Shown: positions 1 through 8,449, counted from the stretch's first letter. The stretch is DNA of 41,219 bases from Eubacteriales bacterium (GCA_030527665.1 JAUNAK010000020.1:1-41219); one strand, 5' to 3'. The notes: a model not told the origin generated them from the letters alone. Translations and numbers: made by a program.

Positions 1-69
1 ACACCGAAGACGCCGAATACGCCGAAAACCCCGGATACGCCGAAGACTCCGAATAAACCGGAGACCCCG
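1..69 (+). repeat. Thr-Pro-rich short tandem coding repeats
   Basis: Degenerate units of the type acgccgaa(g/t) encode TPK, TPN and TPD triplets in frame with the downstream DUF5648 repeats. The array runs off the left edge. Such arrays are prone to slipped-strand length change and encode flexible extracellular linkers. Confidence 0.75.
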
Positions 70-489
70 TCTGCGGCAAAAGCGAGCGTGATGTATCGCT
101 TATACAATCCGAACAGCGGTGAACATTTTTATACCGCAAGCCTGGGAGAGAAGAATTATCTGGTGCGTGTCGGCTGGTCTTATGAGGGAATTGGCTGGAA
201 TGCTCCCAAAACATCCAGAACTCCGGTATATCGTCTGTATAATGCAAATGCAGGAGATCATCATTATACGGCCAACAAAGGAGAACGCGATATGCTGATC
301 AGTGTCGGATGGAAGTATGAAGGCATTGGCTGGTATTCTGATGACGCAAAGGGCGTTCCGCTGTATCGTCAGTATAATCCCAATGCACAGGCAGGATCGC
401 ATAACTATACCAAGAGCAAAGGTGAAAACGATATGCTGGTTCGTGTCGGATGGAAAGAGGAAGGCGTTGGATGGTATGGAATGAAATAA
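1..489 (+). CDS. C-terminal part of a secreted DUF5648-repeat protein (5' end outside window)
   Basis: The frame is open from base 1, so the start lies outside the window. About 23 codons of Thr-Pro-Lys/Asn/Asp linker come first, then three tandem repeats of about 45 residues. Each repeat has the pattern YRLYNPNSGEHFYT, then a Lys/Gly-Glu segment, then VGWxxEGxGW. This matches the DUF5648 family, found at the C-termini of clostridial exported proteins and often beside hydrolase or adhesion domains. The repeats are rich in Tyr, Trp and Gly and probably bind a surface ligand such as a glycan, but that is inference. The Pro-Thr linker is typical of a spacer between extracellular modules. The catalytic or anchoring part is not visible, so the protein's full function cannot be given. 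A methionine at 88 could be mistaken for a start, but no ribosome binding site precedes it. Confidence 0.85.
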   Translation, partial: TPKTPNTPKTPDTPKTPNKPETPSAAKASVMYRLYNPNSGEHFYTASLGEKNYLVRVGWSYEGIGWNAPKTSRTPVYRLYNANAGDHHYTANKGERDMLISVGWKYEGIGWYSDDAKGVPLYRQYNPNAQAGSHNYTKSKGENDMLVRVGWKEEGVGWYGMK

Positions 490-505
490 ATCCGGCAGAA
501 AACTC

Positions 506-534
506 TTGTAATTTCAAATGAGTTATGCTAAATT
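506..534 (+). promoter_or_regulatory. candidate promoter of the DUF3793-flavodoxin operon
   Basis: TTGTAA (506-511), a 17-base spacer, then TAAATT (529-534). The predicted transcription start near 541 falls inside the cluster of GTTA/TAAC half-sites. Confidence 0.4.
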
Positions 535-615
535 AACTATAGTTAGAAATAACTAATAAGTAAGCGGAGAGCGTATCTCCGCTTACTTACGGCCTGATGG
601 TTAGATGAAACTAAC
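533..615 (+). promoter_or_regulatory. cluster of GTTA/TAAC inverted half-sites, candidate metal-regulator operators
   Basis: TAACTATAGTTA (534-545) is a perfect 12-base palindrome. It overlaps TAGTTA-gaaa-TAACTA (540-555). A third inverted pair, GTTAG-atgaaa-CTAAC, lies at 600-615, and a lone CTAAC half-site follows at 628-632. These half-sites resemble the TTAG/CTAA arms of DtxR/IdeR-type iron boxes, and the genes behind them belong to families often linked to iron supply. The spacing differs from the classical DtxR box, so the regulator is a guess. Confidence 0.45.
557..589. repeat. perfect 14-bp inverted repeat (hairpin)
   Basis: The arms 557-570 and 576-589 are perfectly complementary around a five-base loop. 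No T-tract follows, so it is a poor intrinsic terminator on the plus strand. It lies in the predicted leader of the DUF3793 gene, between two groups of half-sites. Confidence 0.7.
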
Positions 616-690
616 TGCGAGCAATGACTAACTCCGCAATCTCTCAAATCAAAAAGAGAATTGCCAGTAAAGTATCAAGAGGGAAAAGCT

Positions 691-1260
691 ATGACAAAGC
701 ACTGCTATGATGTGGAACCATATCTGATCAATAACTGTGCGCCGACTCTGGCTGCAGTGAAGACGGCAAATCTGTTTTCCATGCCCTGCATTTCCGACGA
801 GAATCTGCATAGACAGCTGGAAGAGTGGAATGCAAAGCTGGAGAGCAGAGGAATCACGATCTTCCTATTGAAAAGGTGCAGAGATCGGGCACTGCTGTAT
901 GTCTGCCGAAAAAAACGGCTGCAGAAAGATCTGGAGAAATCCGGCGTACATCGTTTTTTGAAGCAATATGGATATCACGAATTTTCGGCAGAGGCAGCTA
1001 TTTCCCGCCTGATTGAGCGCATGCGTACACAGGAGGAATTTCCGCATGAGATCGGCGTGTTTCTGGATTATCCGTTGGGGGATGTGATCGGATTCATCCA
1101 AAATGAAGGGAAAAACTATAAATGTCTGGGATGCTGGAAAGTGTATTGTGATGCATGCAAGGCGCAGAAACAGTTTGCAGCCTATCGTAAATGCGGAGAA
1201 GTCTATCACAGGCTGTGGGAAAACGGACGGAGCGTCATGCGATTGACGGTAGCCGCCTGA
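691..1260 (+). CDS. DUF3793 family protein
   Basis: A 189-residue protein starting MTKHCYDVEPY. It matches the DUF3793 family of Clostridia in length, in the Asn-Cys-Ala-Pro-Thr segment near residue 15, in the EIGVFLDYP-DV-GFI core and in the closing KCLGCWKVY segment with paired cysteines. The ATG at 691 is preferred because AAGAGGGA lies seven to thirteen bases upstream; the more upstream TTG at 661 lacks such a site. The biochemical role of DUF3793 is unknown. Its genes commonly sit beside flavodoxin and ferrous-iron transport genes, and here a flavodoxin follows after 134 bases, so a role in iron or redox homeostasis is likely by context. The last 14 codons plus stop are duplicated immediately downstream (see the 1219-1304 repeat). 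Confidence 0.85.
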   Translation: MTKHCYDVEPYLINNCAPTLAAVKTANLFSMPCISDENLHRQLEEWNAKLESRGITIFLLKRCRDRALLYVCRKKRLQKDLEKSGVHRFLKQYGYHEFSAEAAISRLIERMRTQEEFPHEIGVFLDYPLGDVIGFIQNEGKNYKCLGCWKVYCDACKAQKQFAAYRKCGEVYHRLWENGRSVMRLTVAA

Positions 1261-1304
1261 AGAAAACGGACGGAGCGTCATGCGATTGACGGTAGCCGCC
1301 TGAA
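1219..1304 (+). repeat. perfect 43-bp tandem duplication covering the 3' end of the DUF3793 gene
   Basis: Bases 1219-1261 and 1262-1304 are identical. The unit starts gaaaacggacgg and ends with the stop codon plus one base, so the gene's terminal codons and stop occur twice head to tail. The second copy is not translated as part of the protein. Confidence 0.95.
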
Positions 1305-1394
1305 ACGGATGGTTGGTGCTGCATACGGTGCAGACGAATGTCCGGAGAATTTGTTTACTGTTTTTATTATTTAAAGAAAAAGGAGTACAGAAAA

Positions 1395-1817
1395 ATGAGT
1401 AAAGTAGCAGTCGTATACTGGAGTGGAAGCGGCAACACAGAGGCAATGGCACAGAAGATCCTGGAGGGAGCTAAGGCTGCCGGAGCGGAGGCTGAGCTCT
1501 TTGAGGTTTCCTCATTTTCTGCTGCAAAAGCAGCTGAATTCGATACCCTTGCATGGGGATGTCCGGCTATGGGAGCCGAAGAACTGGAGGATACCGAATT
1601 CCTTCCGGTATATGAGGCCTGTGAGGATACACTGAAAAGCAAGAAGGTTGCATTATTCGGTTCTTACGGCTGGGGAGACGGCGAATGGATGAGAACCTGG
1701 GAAAGCTCCTGCCAGGAAAAGGGAATTACCCTTTGTACAGACAGCCTGATCCTGAACGAAACCCCGGATGCGGACGGCCTGAATGACTGTGAGGCATTTG
1801 GAAAAGCTCTTGTCTAA
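1395..1817 (+). CDS. flavodoxin, short-chain type
   Basis: A 140-residue flavodoxin. The phosphate-binding loop of FMN is visible as YWSGSGNTEAMA near residues 8-19. The aromatic-rich isoalloxazine loops are represented by WGCPAMGAEELED near residue 53 and GSYGWGDGEWM near residue 88. It is a soluble cytoplasmic one- or two-electron carrier that replaces ferredoxin when iron is scarce. The ATG at 1395 follows AGGAG at 1381-1385; an in-frame start at 1338 would add 19 residues absent from the family. It lies 134 bases behind the DUF3793 gene with no terminator between, and both are probably controlled from the half-site cluster near 540. A strong terminator follows. Confidence 0.95.
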   Translation: MSKVAVVYWSGSGNTEAMAQKILEGAKAAGAEAELFEVSSFSAAKAAEFDTLAWGCPAMGAEELEDTEFLPVYEACEDTLKSKKVALFGSYGWGDGEWMRTWESSCQEKGITLCTDSLILNETPDADGLNDCEAFGKALV

Positions 1818-1840
1818 AAATTGACAAAAAGATGTCTAAA

Positions 1841-1878
1841 AAAAGTCCTGATCTGCTTCCGCAGATCGGGATTTTTTT
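1841..1878 (+). terminator. intrinsic terminator after flavodoxin
   Basis: Ten-pair stem 1847-1856 / 1861-1870 (one G-T pair), loop ttcc, followed by seven T residues. Confidence 0.9.
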
Positions 1879-1881
1879 GGC

Positions 1882-1910
1882 TTGACTTTGTGCAGTCGGT
1901 TTGCTACTAT
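1882..1910 (+). promoter_or_regulatory. guaB promoter
   Basis: TTGACT (1882-1887), a 17-base spacer, then TACTAT (1905-1910), 68 bases before the guaB ATG. The 60-base leader shows no guanine riboswitch. Confidence 0.6.
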
Positions 1911-1941
1911 TTTTTAAACATACCTAAAAACATGACTTTAA

Positions 1942-3438
<1,497 letters not shown>

Positions 3439-3469
3439 TAGGAAAATCATTGACTAAATAAAAGAACAG

Positions 3470-3507
3470 AAAAGGGATTGTGCAGCGGCACGATCCCTTT
3501 TCCTTTT
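3470..3507 (+). terminator. intrinsic terminator after guaB
   Basis: A 14-pair stem, 3470-3483 / 3488-3501, with loop agcg and one G-T pair, followed by a T-rich run. Confidence 0.9.
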
Positions 3508-3528
3508 ATTGTGAGCGGGCAGTGATGA

Positions 3529-3599
3529 GAATGCCGTGCTGGCACGAGCATTCGAGGAGCGCCGCAACAACTTGAGAAACTCGCAAAGCGCATTTCTCA
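3529..3599. repeat. two adjacent hairpins, possible dispersed palindromic element
   Basis: The first hairpin pairs 3529-3539 with 3542-3553, with one bulged base. The second pairs TGAGAAA (3573-3579) with TTTCTCA (3593-3599) and has an inner CGC-aaa-GCG helix. They fill the space between the guaB terminator and a TTGACA element at 3603. They lack a T-tract and look like an intergenic palindromic repeat unit; whether copies occur elsewhere cannot be tested here. Confidence 0.5.
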
Positions 3600-3693
3600 T
3601 AGTTGACAGTGATTGCAGAAACGTTTGTGTACAATAATAGAAGAACATTGCATAGGAATGGTTCCGCGATTACCTGCATATAAAGGAGACGGC

Positions 3694-4491
3694 ATGGAGA
3701 AAAAGCAGAAACCAAAGAAATATTTATGGAGACGGAGAAGAAAGCGAAAACGGATCTCTATTGGAATTGCTGCGGCTGCCGTGATTCTGTGCCTGTCCGG
3801 CATTGGATTGGGAAGTTACATGGGGAAACAGGCTGCGGAAGCGAAAGCACAGGCAGCGGAGGCTTCTGAGGAGCGGATCGTGCCGGCTTCCGGGGCATCC
3901 TCCTCATCGGACAGCACCGGAGCAGAACCTGCATGGGAGTATGATGAGCGTGGTCCGGAGTTCTGGAAAGGTGCACCTCCGATCGATGCCCAGCTGCTGA
4001 CACCGAATGAGTATTCCCGTTCGCAGCTTCCGCTTACCAGCATCAATTATATTGTTATCCACTATACGGCGAATCCGGGATCGACCGCACAGGATAACAG
4101 GGACTATTTTGAGAATCTGAAGGAAGGAATCGATGATGTTCATGCCAGCAGTCATTTTGTGATCGGCATGGAGGGGGAGATCATTCAGTGCATTCCCAGT
4201 ACGGAAATGTCCTACGCATCCAATGATCGGAATATTGACAGCATCGCCATCGAATGCTGTCATCCGGATGACAGCGGCAGATACACGGAGAAAACATATG
4301 CTTCGGTTGTTCAGCTGACAGCCTGGATGTGCAAAGCTTTTGGAGTTTCTCCGGAGAATGTGATTCGTCATTATGACATTACAGGCAAGATCTGCCCGAA
4401 GTATTATGTGGAAAACGAAGGGGAATGGACAAAAATGCTGGCGGATATCCGCAGTGAATATGAGAAGCTGCAGCGAGATGCTGAGAACTAA
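3694..4491 (+). CDS. membrane-anchored N-acetylmuramoyl-L-alanine amidase (Amidase_2)
   Basis: A 265-residue protein that probably cleaves the bond between N-acetylmuramic acid and the stem peptide of peptidoglycan. Residues 1-20 are very basic, residues 21-41 form one membrane helix, and an Ala/Ser/Glu-rich linker follows. The Amidase_2 domain fills about 115-260. Its zinc ligands are visible: His123 in VIHYTA, His226 in IRHYD and Cys234 in KICPK. The N-in anchor puts the enzyme outside the membrane. The ATG at 3694 follows TAAAGGAG; an upstream in-frame TTG at 3613 would extend past the transmembrane start and is unlikely. A TTGACA element (3603) and TACAAT (3630) upstream are 21 bases apart, too far for a confident promoter. 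It is a single-gene unit ending in a shared terminator. Confidence 0.9.
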   Translation: MEKKQKPKKYLWRRRRKRKRISIGIAAAAVILCLSGIGLGSYMGKQAAEAKAQAAEASEERIVPASGASSSSDSTGAEPAWEYDERGPEFWKGAPPIDAQLLTPNEYSRSQLPLTSINYIVIHYTANPGSTAQDNRDYFENLKEGIDDVHASSHFVIGMEGEIIQCIPSTEMSYASNDRNIDSIAIECCHPDDSGRYTEKTYASVVQLTAWMCKAFGVSPENVIRHYDITGKICPKYYVENEGEWTKMLADIRSEYEKLQRDAEN

Positions 4492-4525
4492 AAAAGCGGT
4501 TCCACGATAGTGGAGCCGCTTTTTT
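4491..4525. terminator. bidirectional terminator between the amidase gene and argG
   Basis: Stem 4491-4505 / 4510-4524 with loop gata. It is flanked by an A-run on the left and a T-run on the right, so it can end transcription from both convergent genes. Confidence 0.9.
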
Positions 4526-4544
4526 GACTAGCTTATTAAAAGAA

Positions 4545-5783
4545 TTAGTTTTCCTTGGTCATCTTCTTAACATCATTCTTAACCATTGCACGAACCTTCA
4601 GCGGAAGTCCGAACAGGTTGATGAAACCGGATGCATCTTTGTGATCATACAGATCGCCGGTTGTGAAGGATGCAAGAGAAGAGTTGTACAGGCTGTACGG
4701 AGAAGTTGTTCCGTTCTTGATGATGTTGCCTTTGTACAGCTTCAGGTTAACAGTACCGGTAACTACATTCTGGGTAGATGCTACGAATGCGCGGATCGCA
4801 TCGCAAAGCGGTGTGAACCATTTTCCTTCGTATACGACCTGTGCCATCTGGCTGCCAAGTTTCTTCTTGGTTTCCATGGTCTCACGATCCAGAACCAGCT
4901 CCTCCAGCTGATCATGTGCATACATCAGAATAGTTCCGCCCGGTGTCTCGTATACACCACGGGATTTCATACCAACAACACGGTTCTCAACGATATCGAT
5001 GATACCGATGCCGTTTTCGCCGCCGATGATGTTCAGCTCCTCGATGATCTCAGCTACTTTCATTTCTTTTCCGTTGAGAGAAGTCGGTACACCGTTCTCA
5101 AAGGTAAGAGTGATATCGGTCATCTTATCCGGTGCTTTGTCCGGAGCAACGCTCAGAACAAGGAGTTTGTCATAGTTCGGTGCCTGTGCCGGATCCTCCA
5201 GCTCCAGACCCTCGTGGCTGATGTGCCACAGGTTACGGTCACGGCTGTAGCCTTTGCCCATGGAGAACGGAAGGTCGATGCCATGATCCTTGCAGTACTG
5301 GATCTCATCCTCACGGGATTCCATCTTCCATACTTCAGTCATACGCCACGGAGCGATGATCTTGATATCCGGATCCAGAGCTTTGATACCAAGCTCGAAA
5401 CGGATCTGGTCATTTCCTTTACCGGTTGCACCGTGACAGATTGCAACAGCACCCTCGGCATGTGCGATCTCTACCAGACGTTTTGCAATCAGCGGACGAG
5501 CCATAGAGGTTCCCAGCAGATAGCTGTGCTCATATACAGCACCTGCCTGTACGCACGGCATGATGAAGTCTTCAGCAAACTCATCAACAACATCCTCGAT
5601 ATACAGTTTGGATGCGCCGGAAGCGATTGCTCTTTCCTGCAGATTGTCATCGGTCAGCTCTTCTTTCTGACCGCAGTTGATACATACGCAGATGATCTCA
5701 TAACCAAAATTCTCTTTCAGCCACGGAATCAGGGCTGTGGTATCCAGACCGCCGGAATAGGCAAGTACGACTTTTTCACTCAT
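4545..5783 (-). CDS. argG: argininosuccinate synthase
   Basis: A 412-residue enzyme that joins citrulline and aspartate using ATP, the step before ArgH in arginine synthesis. The ATP-pyrophosphatase loop is AYSGGLDTT at residues 8-16. The conserved CHGATGKGNDQ near residue 115 and the APWR segment behind it contact substrate. Length is normal. GAGGAGG precedes the ATG on the minus strand. The gene is divergent from argJBD; argH is not in the window. A good minus-strand promoter (5833-5861) lies in the shared region, with ARG-box-like sites beyond it. Confidence 0.98.
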   Translation of the reverse strand: MSEKVVLAYSGGLDTTALIPWLKENFGYEIICVCINCGQKEELTDDNLQERAIASGASKLYIEDVVDEFAEDFIMPCVQAGAVYEHSYLLGTSMARPLIAKRLVEIAHAEGAVAICHGATGKGNDQIRFELGIKALDPDIKIIAPWRMTEVWKMESREDEIQYCKDHGIDLPFSMGKGYSRDRNLWHISHEGLELEDPAQAPNYDKLLVLSVAPDKAPDKMTDITLTFENGVPTSLNGKEMKVAEIIEELNIIGGENGIGIIDIVENRVVGMKSRGVYETPGGTILMYAHDQLEELVLDRETMETKKKLGSQMAQVVYEGKWFTPLCDAIRAFVASTQNVVTGTVNLKLYKGNIIKNGTTSPYSLYNSSLASFTTGDLYDHKDASGFINLFGLPLKVRAMVKNDVKKMTKEN

Positions 5784-5832
5784 TATGTTTTCCTCCTCTT
5801 ATAGAAAGGTTTTATTCGATTTAACGATAGTT

Positions 5833-5861
5833 ACTATACAACACCGTGAAAAAGATTGCAA
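5833..5861 (-). promoter_or_regulatory. argG promoter
   Basis: Read on the minus strand: TTGCAA (5856-5861), a 17-base spacer, then TATAGT (5833-5838), 50 bases before the argG start. Confidence 0.65.
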
Positions 5862-5889
5862 GATGGGCAGATGTATTTTTTTTAAGAAA

Positions 5890-5927
5890 AATGCATAAAA
5901 ATAGCGATGTATGAATATTTATGCAAA
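5890..5927. promoter_or_regulatory. tandem ARG-box-like sites (ArgR/AhrC operator)
   Basis: Bases 5910-5927 read TATGAATATTTATGCAAA, one mismatch from the core TGAAT-wwww-ATTCA of the ArgR box. A weaker second site, TGCAT-aaaa-AT, lies at 5890-5907, two bases away. Paired boxes about 20 bases apart suit an arginine repressor hexamer. The sites sit between the argG promoter and the argJ promoter and could control both. Confidence 0.6.
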
Positions 5928-5935
5928 AGTGACCC

Positions 5936-5964
5936 TTTACATAGAATCAAAACAGAGGTATTCT
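5936..5964 (+). promoter_or_regulatory. candidate argJBD promoter
   Basis: TTTACA (5936-5941), a 17-base spacer, then TATTCT (5959-5964). The strong ARG-box-like site ends nine bases upstream. The predicted start near 5971 leaves a leader of about 230 bases before argJ. Confidence 0.5.
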
Positions 5965-5988
5965 AAGGGACAAAGAAAAGGAGAAGGT

Positions 5989-6063
5989 ATGGCGGGTCCT
6001 GGTCCGGAATTCGGAATATGGTTTCCATGCGAATTCTGCGGGGATGGCATATCTTCTAAATAA
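5989..6063 (+). CDS. 24-residue leader ORF ahead of argJ
   Basis: A small open frame starts ATG at 5989, five bases behind AAGGAG, within about 20 bases of the predicted transcript start. It encodes 24 residues beginning MAGPGPEF, with a Trp, a CEFC cysteine pair near residues 14-17, and the end GISSK. It contains no arginine codon, so classical arginine attenuation is not supported. The ORF overlaps a hairpin at 6007-6036 with arms GAATTCG and CGAATTC. I do not recognise the peptide. It may be a regulatory leader peptide, a small cysteine-pair protein, or a chance frame in a structured leader. Confidence 0.4.
   Translation: MAGPGPEFGIWFPCEFCGDGISSK
6007..6036 (+). promoter_or_regulatory. 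hairpin within the argJ leader ORF
   Basis: GAATTCG (6007-6013) pairs with CGAATTC (6030-6036), and inside it ATGG (6018-6021) pairs with CCAT (6025-6028) around a ttt loop. No T-tract follows. Confidence 0.6.
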
Positions 6064-6074
6064 TATAAGGAATA

Positions 6075-6164
6075 GTCAGACCGGGAATCGAGATCAATTC
6101 TATAGGGAATTACCGGAAACGTAATTATTTTAAGAAAAAGGCAGACTGGAATCGATATGGATTC
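6075..6164 (+). repeat. imperfect direct repeats in the argJ leader
   Basis: The segment around 6075-6100 (cagaccgggaatcgagat...) recurs around 6140-6164 (cagactggaatcgatat...). Each copy contains a short inverted pair, GAATC/GATTC or GAATC/ATTC, and could fold locally. The second copy ends 34 bases before argJ. Confidence 0.5.
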
Positions 6165-6198
6165 TTTTCATAAAAGAGAAAGTAGAGAGGTATAAGAT

Positions 6199-7422
6199 AT
6201 GGAAATCGGAAATCTTGGCGTAACCGCAGCCCGCGGCTTTCAGGCAGCAGGCGGCAGTGCAGGAATTAAGAAAAACAATACAAAGGATATGGCGCTGATC
6301 TACAGTACCGTTCCCTGTGTGGCAGCGGGAACATTTACCCGGAATCTGGTAAAAGCGGCACCGGTCAAATGGGACCAGCACATCGTGTACGACTGCCCCA
6401 CGGCGCAGGCAGTAGTGGTCAACAGCGGTGTTGCCAATGCAGCAACCGGCAGACAGGGATATGAGAACTGTGAGGAAACGGCAAAGGAAGCAGCAGCTGT
6501 ACTGCAGATCCCGGCAGATTCGGTTCTGGTGGCATCCACCGGTGTTATCGGTCAGCAGATCCCGACAGACAAGATCAAAGCCGGTATTCATATGCTGGCG
6601 CCGATGCTTTCGGATTCCAAAGAGGCGGCAGATATCGCGGCGGCAGCTATTATGACTACCGATACCCGTTCCAAACAGGCGTCTGTCTCCATTGAATTAG
6701 GCGGAAAAACAGTAAACATCGGCGGTATGTGCAAAGGCGCGGGAATGATCCATCCGAATATGTGCACCATGCTTTCCTTTGTTACCACTGATGCAGCGAT
6801 CTCCAAGGAAATGCTGCAGAAGGCACTTTCCGGCGTTGTGGATGATTCCTACAATATGATCTCCGTTGACGGAGACACTTCAACAAATGATACCTGCCTG
6901 GTAATGGCGAATGGTCTGGCGGGCAATCCGGAGATCACCGAGGAAAATGAGGATTACAGGCTTTTTGCAGAGGCACTGTTCGAGGTGAATCGTGCACTGG
7001 CAAAAATGATCGCTGCCGACGGCGAAGGTGCTTCCCGTCTGTTCGAGGTAAAGGTGATCCATGCAGCATCCAAAGAGCAGGCAGTGACACTGTCCAAGGC
7101 AGTGGTTACATCGACACTGACGAAGGCGGCTATTTTCGGCCGTGATGCAAACTGGGGAAGAATTCTCTGTGCCATGGGTTATTCCGGTGCAGAGTTCGAT
7201 CCGGAAAAGGTAGATCTCTTCTTTAAGAGTGCCGCCGGTGAGCTGCAGATCGTGGAGAACGGAATTGCCGCTGACTACAGCGAGGAAGAGGCGACCCGCA
7301 TTCTTTCCGAAAATGCAGTAACCGCTCTGGTGGATATCAAGATGGGCGAGGCAGAAGCCACGGCATGGGGCTGTGATCTTACCTATGATTATGTAACGAT
7401 CAACGCGGATTATCGTTCTTAA
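6199..7422 (+). CDS. argJ: bifunctional glutamate N-acetyltransferase / ornithine acetyltransferase
   Basis: A 407-residue ArgJ. It moves the acetyl group from N-acetylornithine to glutamate, closing the acetyl cycle of arginine synthesis, and may also use acetyl-CoA. The self-cleavage region reads GAGMIHPNMCTML: the chain is expected to split before Thr190, which becomes the N-terminal nucleophile of the beta chain. Most family members have Ala before this Thr; here it is Cys. The late motif GRDANWGRI is also visible. AGAGAGGTA precedes the ATG. It leads the argJ-argB-argD operon; argC, often adjacent, is missing. Confidence 0.97.
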   Translation: MEIGNLGVTAARGFQAAGGSAGIKKNNTKDMALIYSTVPCVAAGTFTRNLVKAAPVKWDQHIVYDCPTAQAVVVNSGVANAATGRQGYENCEETAKEAAAVLQIPADSVLVASTGVIGQQIPTDKIKAGIHMLAPMLSDSKEAADIAAAAIMTTDTRSKQASVSIELGGKTVNIGGMCKGAGMIHPNMCTMLSFVTTDAAISKEMLQKALSGVVDDSYNMISVDGDTSTNDTCLVMANGLAGNPEITEENEDYRLFAEALFEVNRALAKMIAADGEGASRLFEVKVIHAASKEQAVTLSKAVVTSTLTKAAIFGRDANWGRILCAMGYSGAEFDPEKVDLFFKSAAGELQIVENGIAADYSEEEATRILSENAVTALVDIKMGEAEATAWGCDLTYDYVTINADYRS

Positions 7423-7437
7423 GTAATCGGATCGACA

Positions 7438-7460
7438 GTATTTCAATGCAGTTGAAATAC
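7438..7460 (+). repeat. hairpin in the argJ-argB spacer
   Basis: GTATTTCAA (7438-7446) and TTGAAATAC (7452-7460) are perfect complements around a five-base loop. It lies 16 bases after the argJ stop within a 130-base spacer and has no T-tract; it may be an mRNA stability or processing element. Confidence 0.65.
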
Positions 7461-7552
7461 GAGTGGAATTTGAATTTCAAGAACGGATTCATGCAATATG
7501 CTGTAATTCATATAGAAATATGGACTTGTTTACAGGCTTGGAGGAAATACAG

Positions 7553-8449
7553 ATGGTTAAACAGAAATATTTGGATAAAGCAGAGGTTCTGATCGAGGCG
7601 CTGCCGTATATTCAGCGTTTTAACAGAAAGATCATTGTTGTTAAATACGGCGGAAGTGCCATGATCGACGAGGAACTGAAGCAGAACGTGATCAAAGATG
7701 TTGTTCTGCTGAAGCTGGTTGGTTTTAAACCGATCATCGTACACGGCGGCGGAAAGGAAATCTCCCGCTGGGTCGGCAAGGTAGGCATGGAGCCGCGGTT
7801 CGTTAACGGTCTGCGTGTGACCGATGAAGAGACCATGGAAGTTGCCGAAATGGTTCTGAACAAGGTAAACAAAGAACTCGTCAGTCTGGTACAGTCTCTG
7901 GGTGTGAAAGCCGTCGGTATCAGCGGAAAAGACGGAAATCTGCTGCAGGTAGAGCGTAAGCTGTCTGCGGGACAGGATATCGGTTATGTTGGTGAGATCC
8001 AGAAGGTGGATCCGAAGATCATCTACGATCTGCTGGAGAAGGATTTCCTTCCGGTCATCTGTCCGATCGGTGCGGATGCGGATTTCCATTCCTACAATGT
8101 CAATGCGGACGATGCGGCAAGTGCGATCGCTGAAGCAGTGGATGCAGAGAAACTGGCATTCCTTTCCGATATTGAAGGCGTATACTACGACAAAGATGAT
8201 CCGAGCACACTGATCTCCGAGCTGACGGTAGAAGAGGCTGAGGCATTGATCACGGAAGGACATGTTGCGGGCGGTATGATTCCGAAACTGCAGAACTGTA
8301 TCGATGCGATCGAAGAAGGCGTTAACCGGGTACATATTCTGGACGGACGTATTCCGCACTGCCTGCTTCTGGAGATCTTTACAAACAAGGGAATCGGAAC
8401 CGCAATTCTGAAAAATGAAGGAGAGAAATTTAACAATGGCAGCAAATGA
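7553..8449 (+). CDS. argB: acetylglutamate kinase
   Basis: A 298-residue amino-acid kinase that phosphorylates N-acetylglutamate with ATP. The glycine-rich segments KYGGSAM near residue 29 and VHGGGKEIS near residue 64 bind nucleotide and substrate. [10 protein letters not shown] near residue 86 and the late [10 protein letters not shown] near residue 241 are family signatures; the latter is the region of arginine-sensitive kinases. The ATG at 7553 follows TTGGAGGAAA; an in-frame extension starting upstream lacks a binding site. The 3' end overlaps argD by 14 bases, pointing to coupled translation. Confidence 0.97.
   Translation: MVKQKYLDKAEVLIEALPYIQRFNRKIIVVKYGGSAMIDEELKQNVIKDVVLLKLVGFKPIIVHGGGKEISRWVGKVGMEPRFVNGLRVTDEETMEVAEMVLNKVNKELVSLVQSLGVKAVGISGKDGNLLQVERKLSAGQDIGYVGEIQKVDPKIIYDLLEKDFLPVICPIGADADFHSYNVNADDAASAIAEAVDAEKLAFLSDIEGVYYDKDDPSTLISELTVEEAEALITEGHVAGGMIPKLQNCIDAIEEGVNRVHILDGRIPHCLLLEIFTNKGIGTAILKNEGEKFNNGSK

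Noticed and set aside
3603-3635. Promoter for the amidase gene from TTGACA and TACAAT
   Set aside because: The elements are 21 bases apart, outside the usual 16-18 base range, so it is not listed as a feature.
4524-5804. A 426-codon open frame on the plus strand opposite argG
   Set aside because: It is a shadow of argG, is rich in Cys and His as antisense frames are, and lacks family features.
5784-6198. T-box or arginine riboswitch in the argG-argJ region
   Set aside because: No T-box bulge consensus or specifier arrangement was seen, and the visible structures have no T-tract; ARG-box-like operators explain control better.
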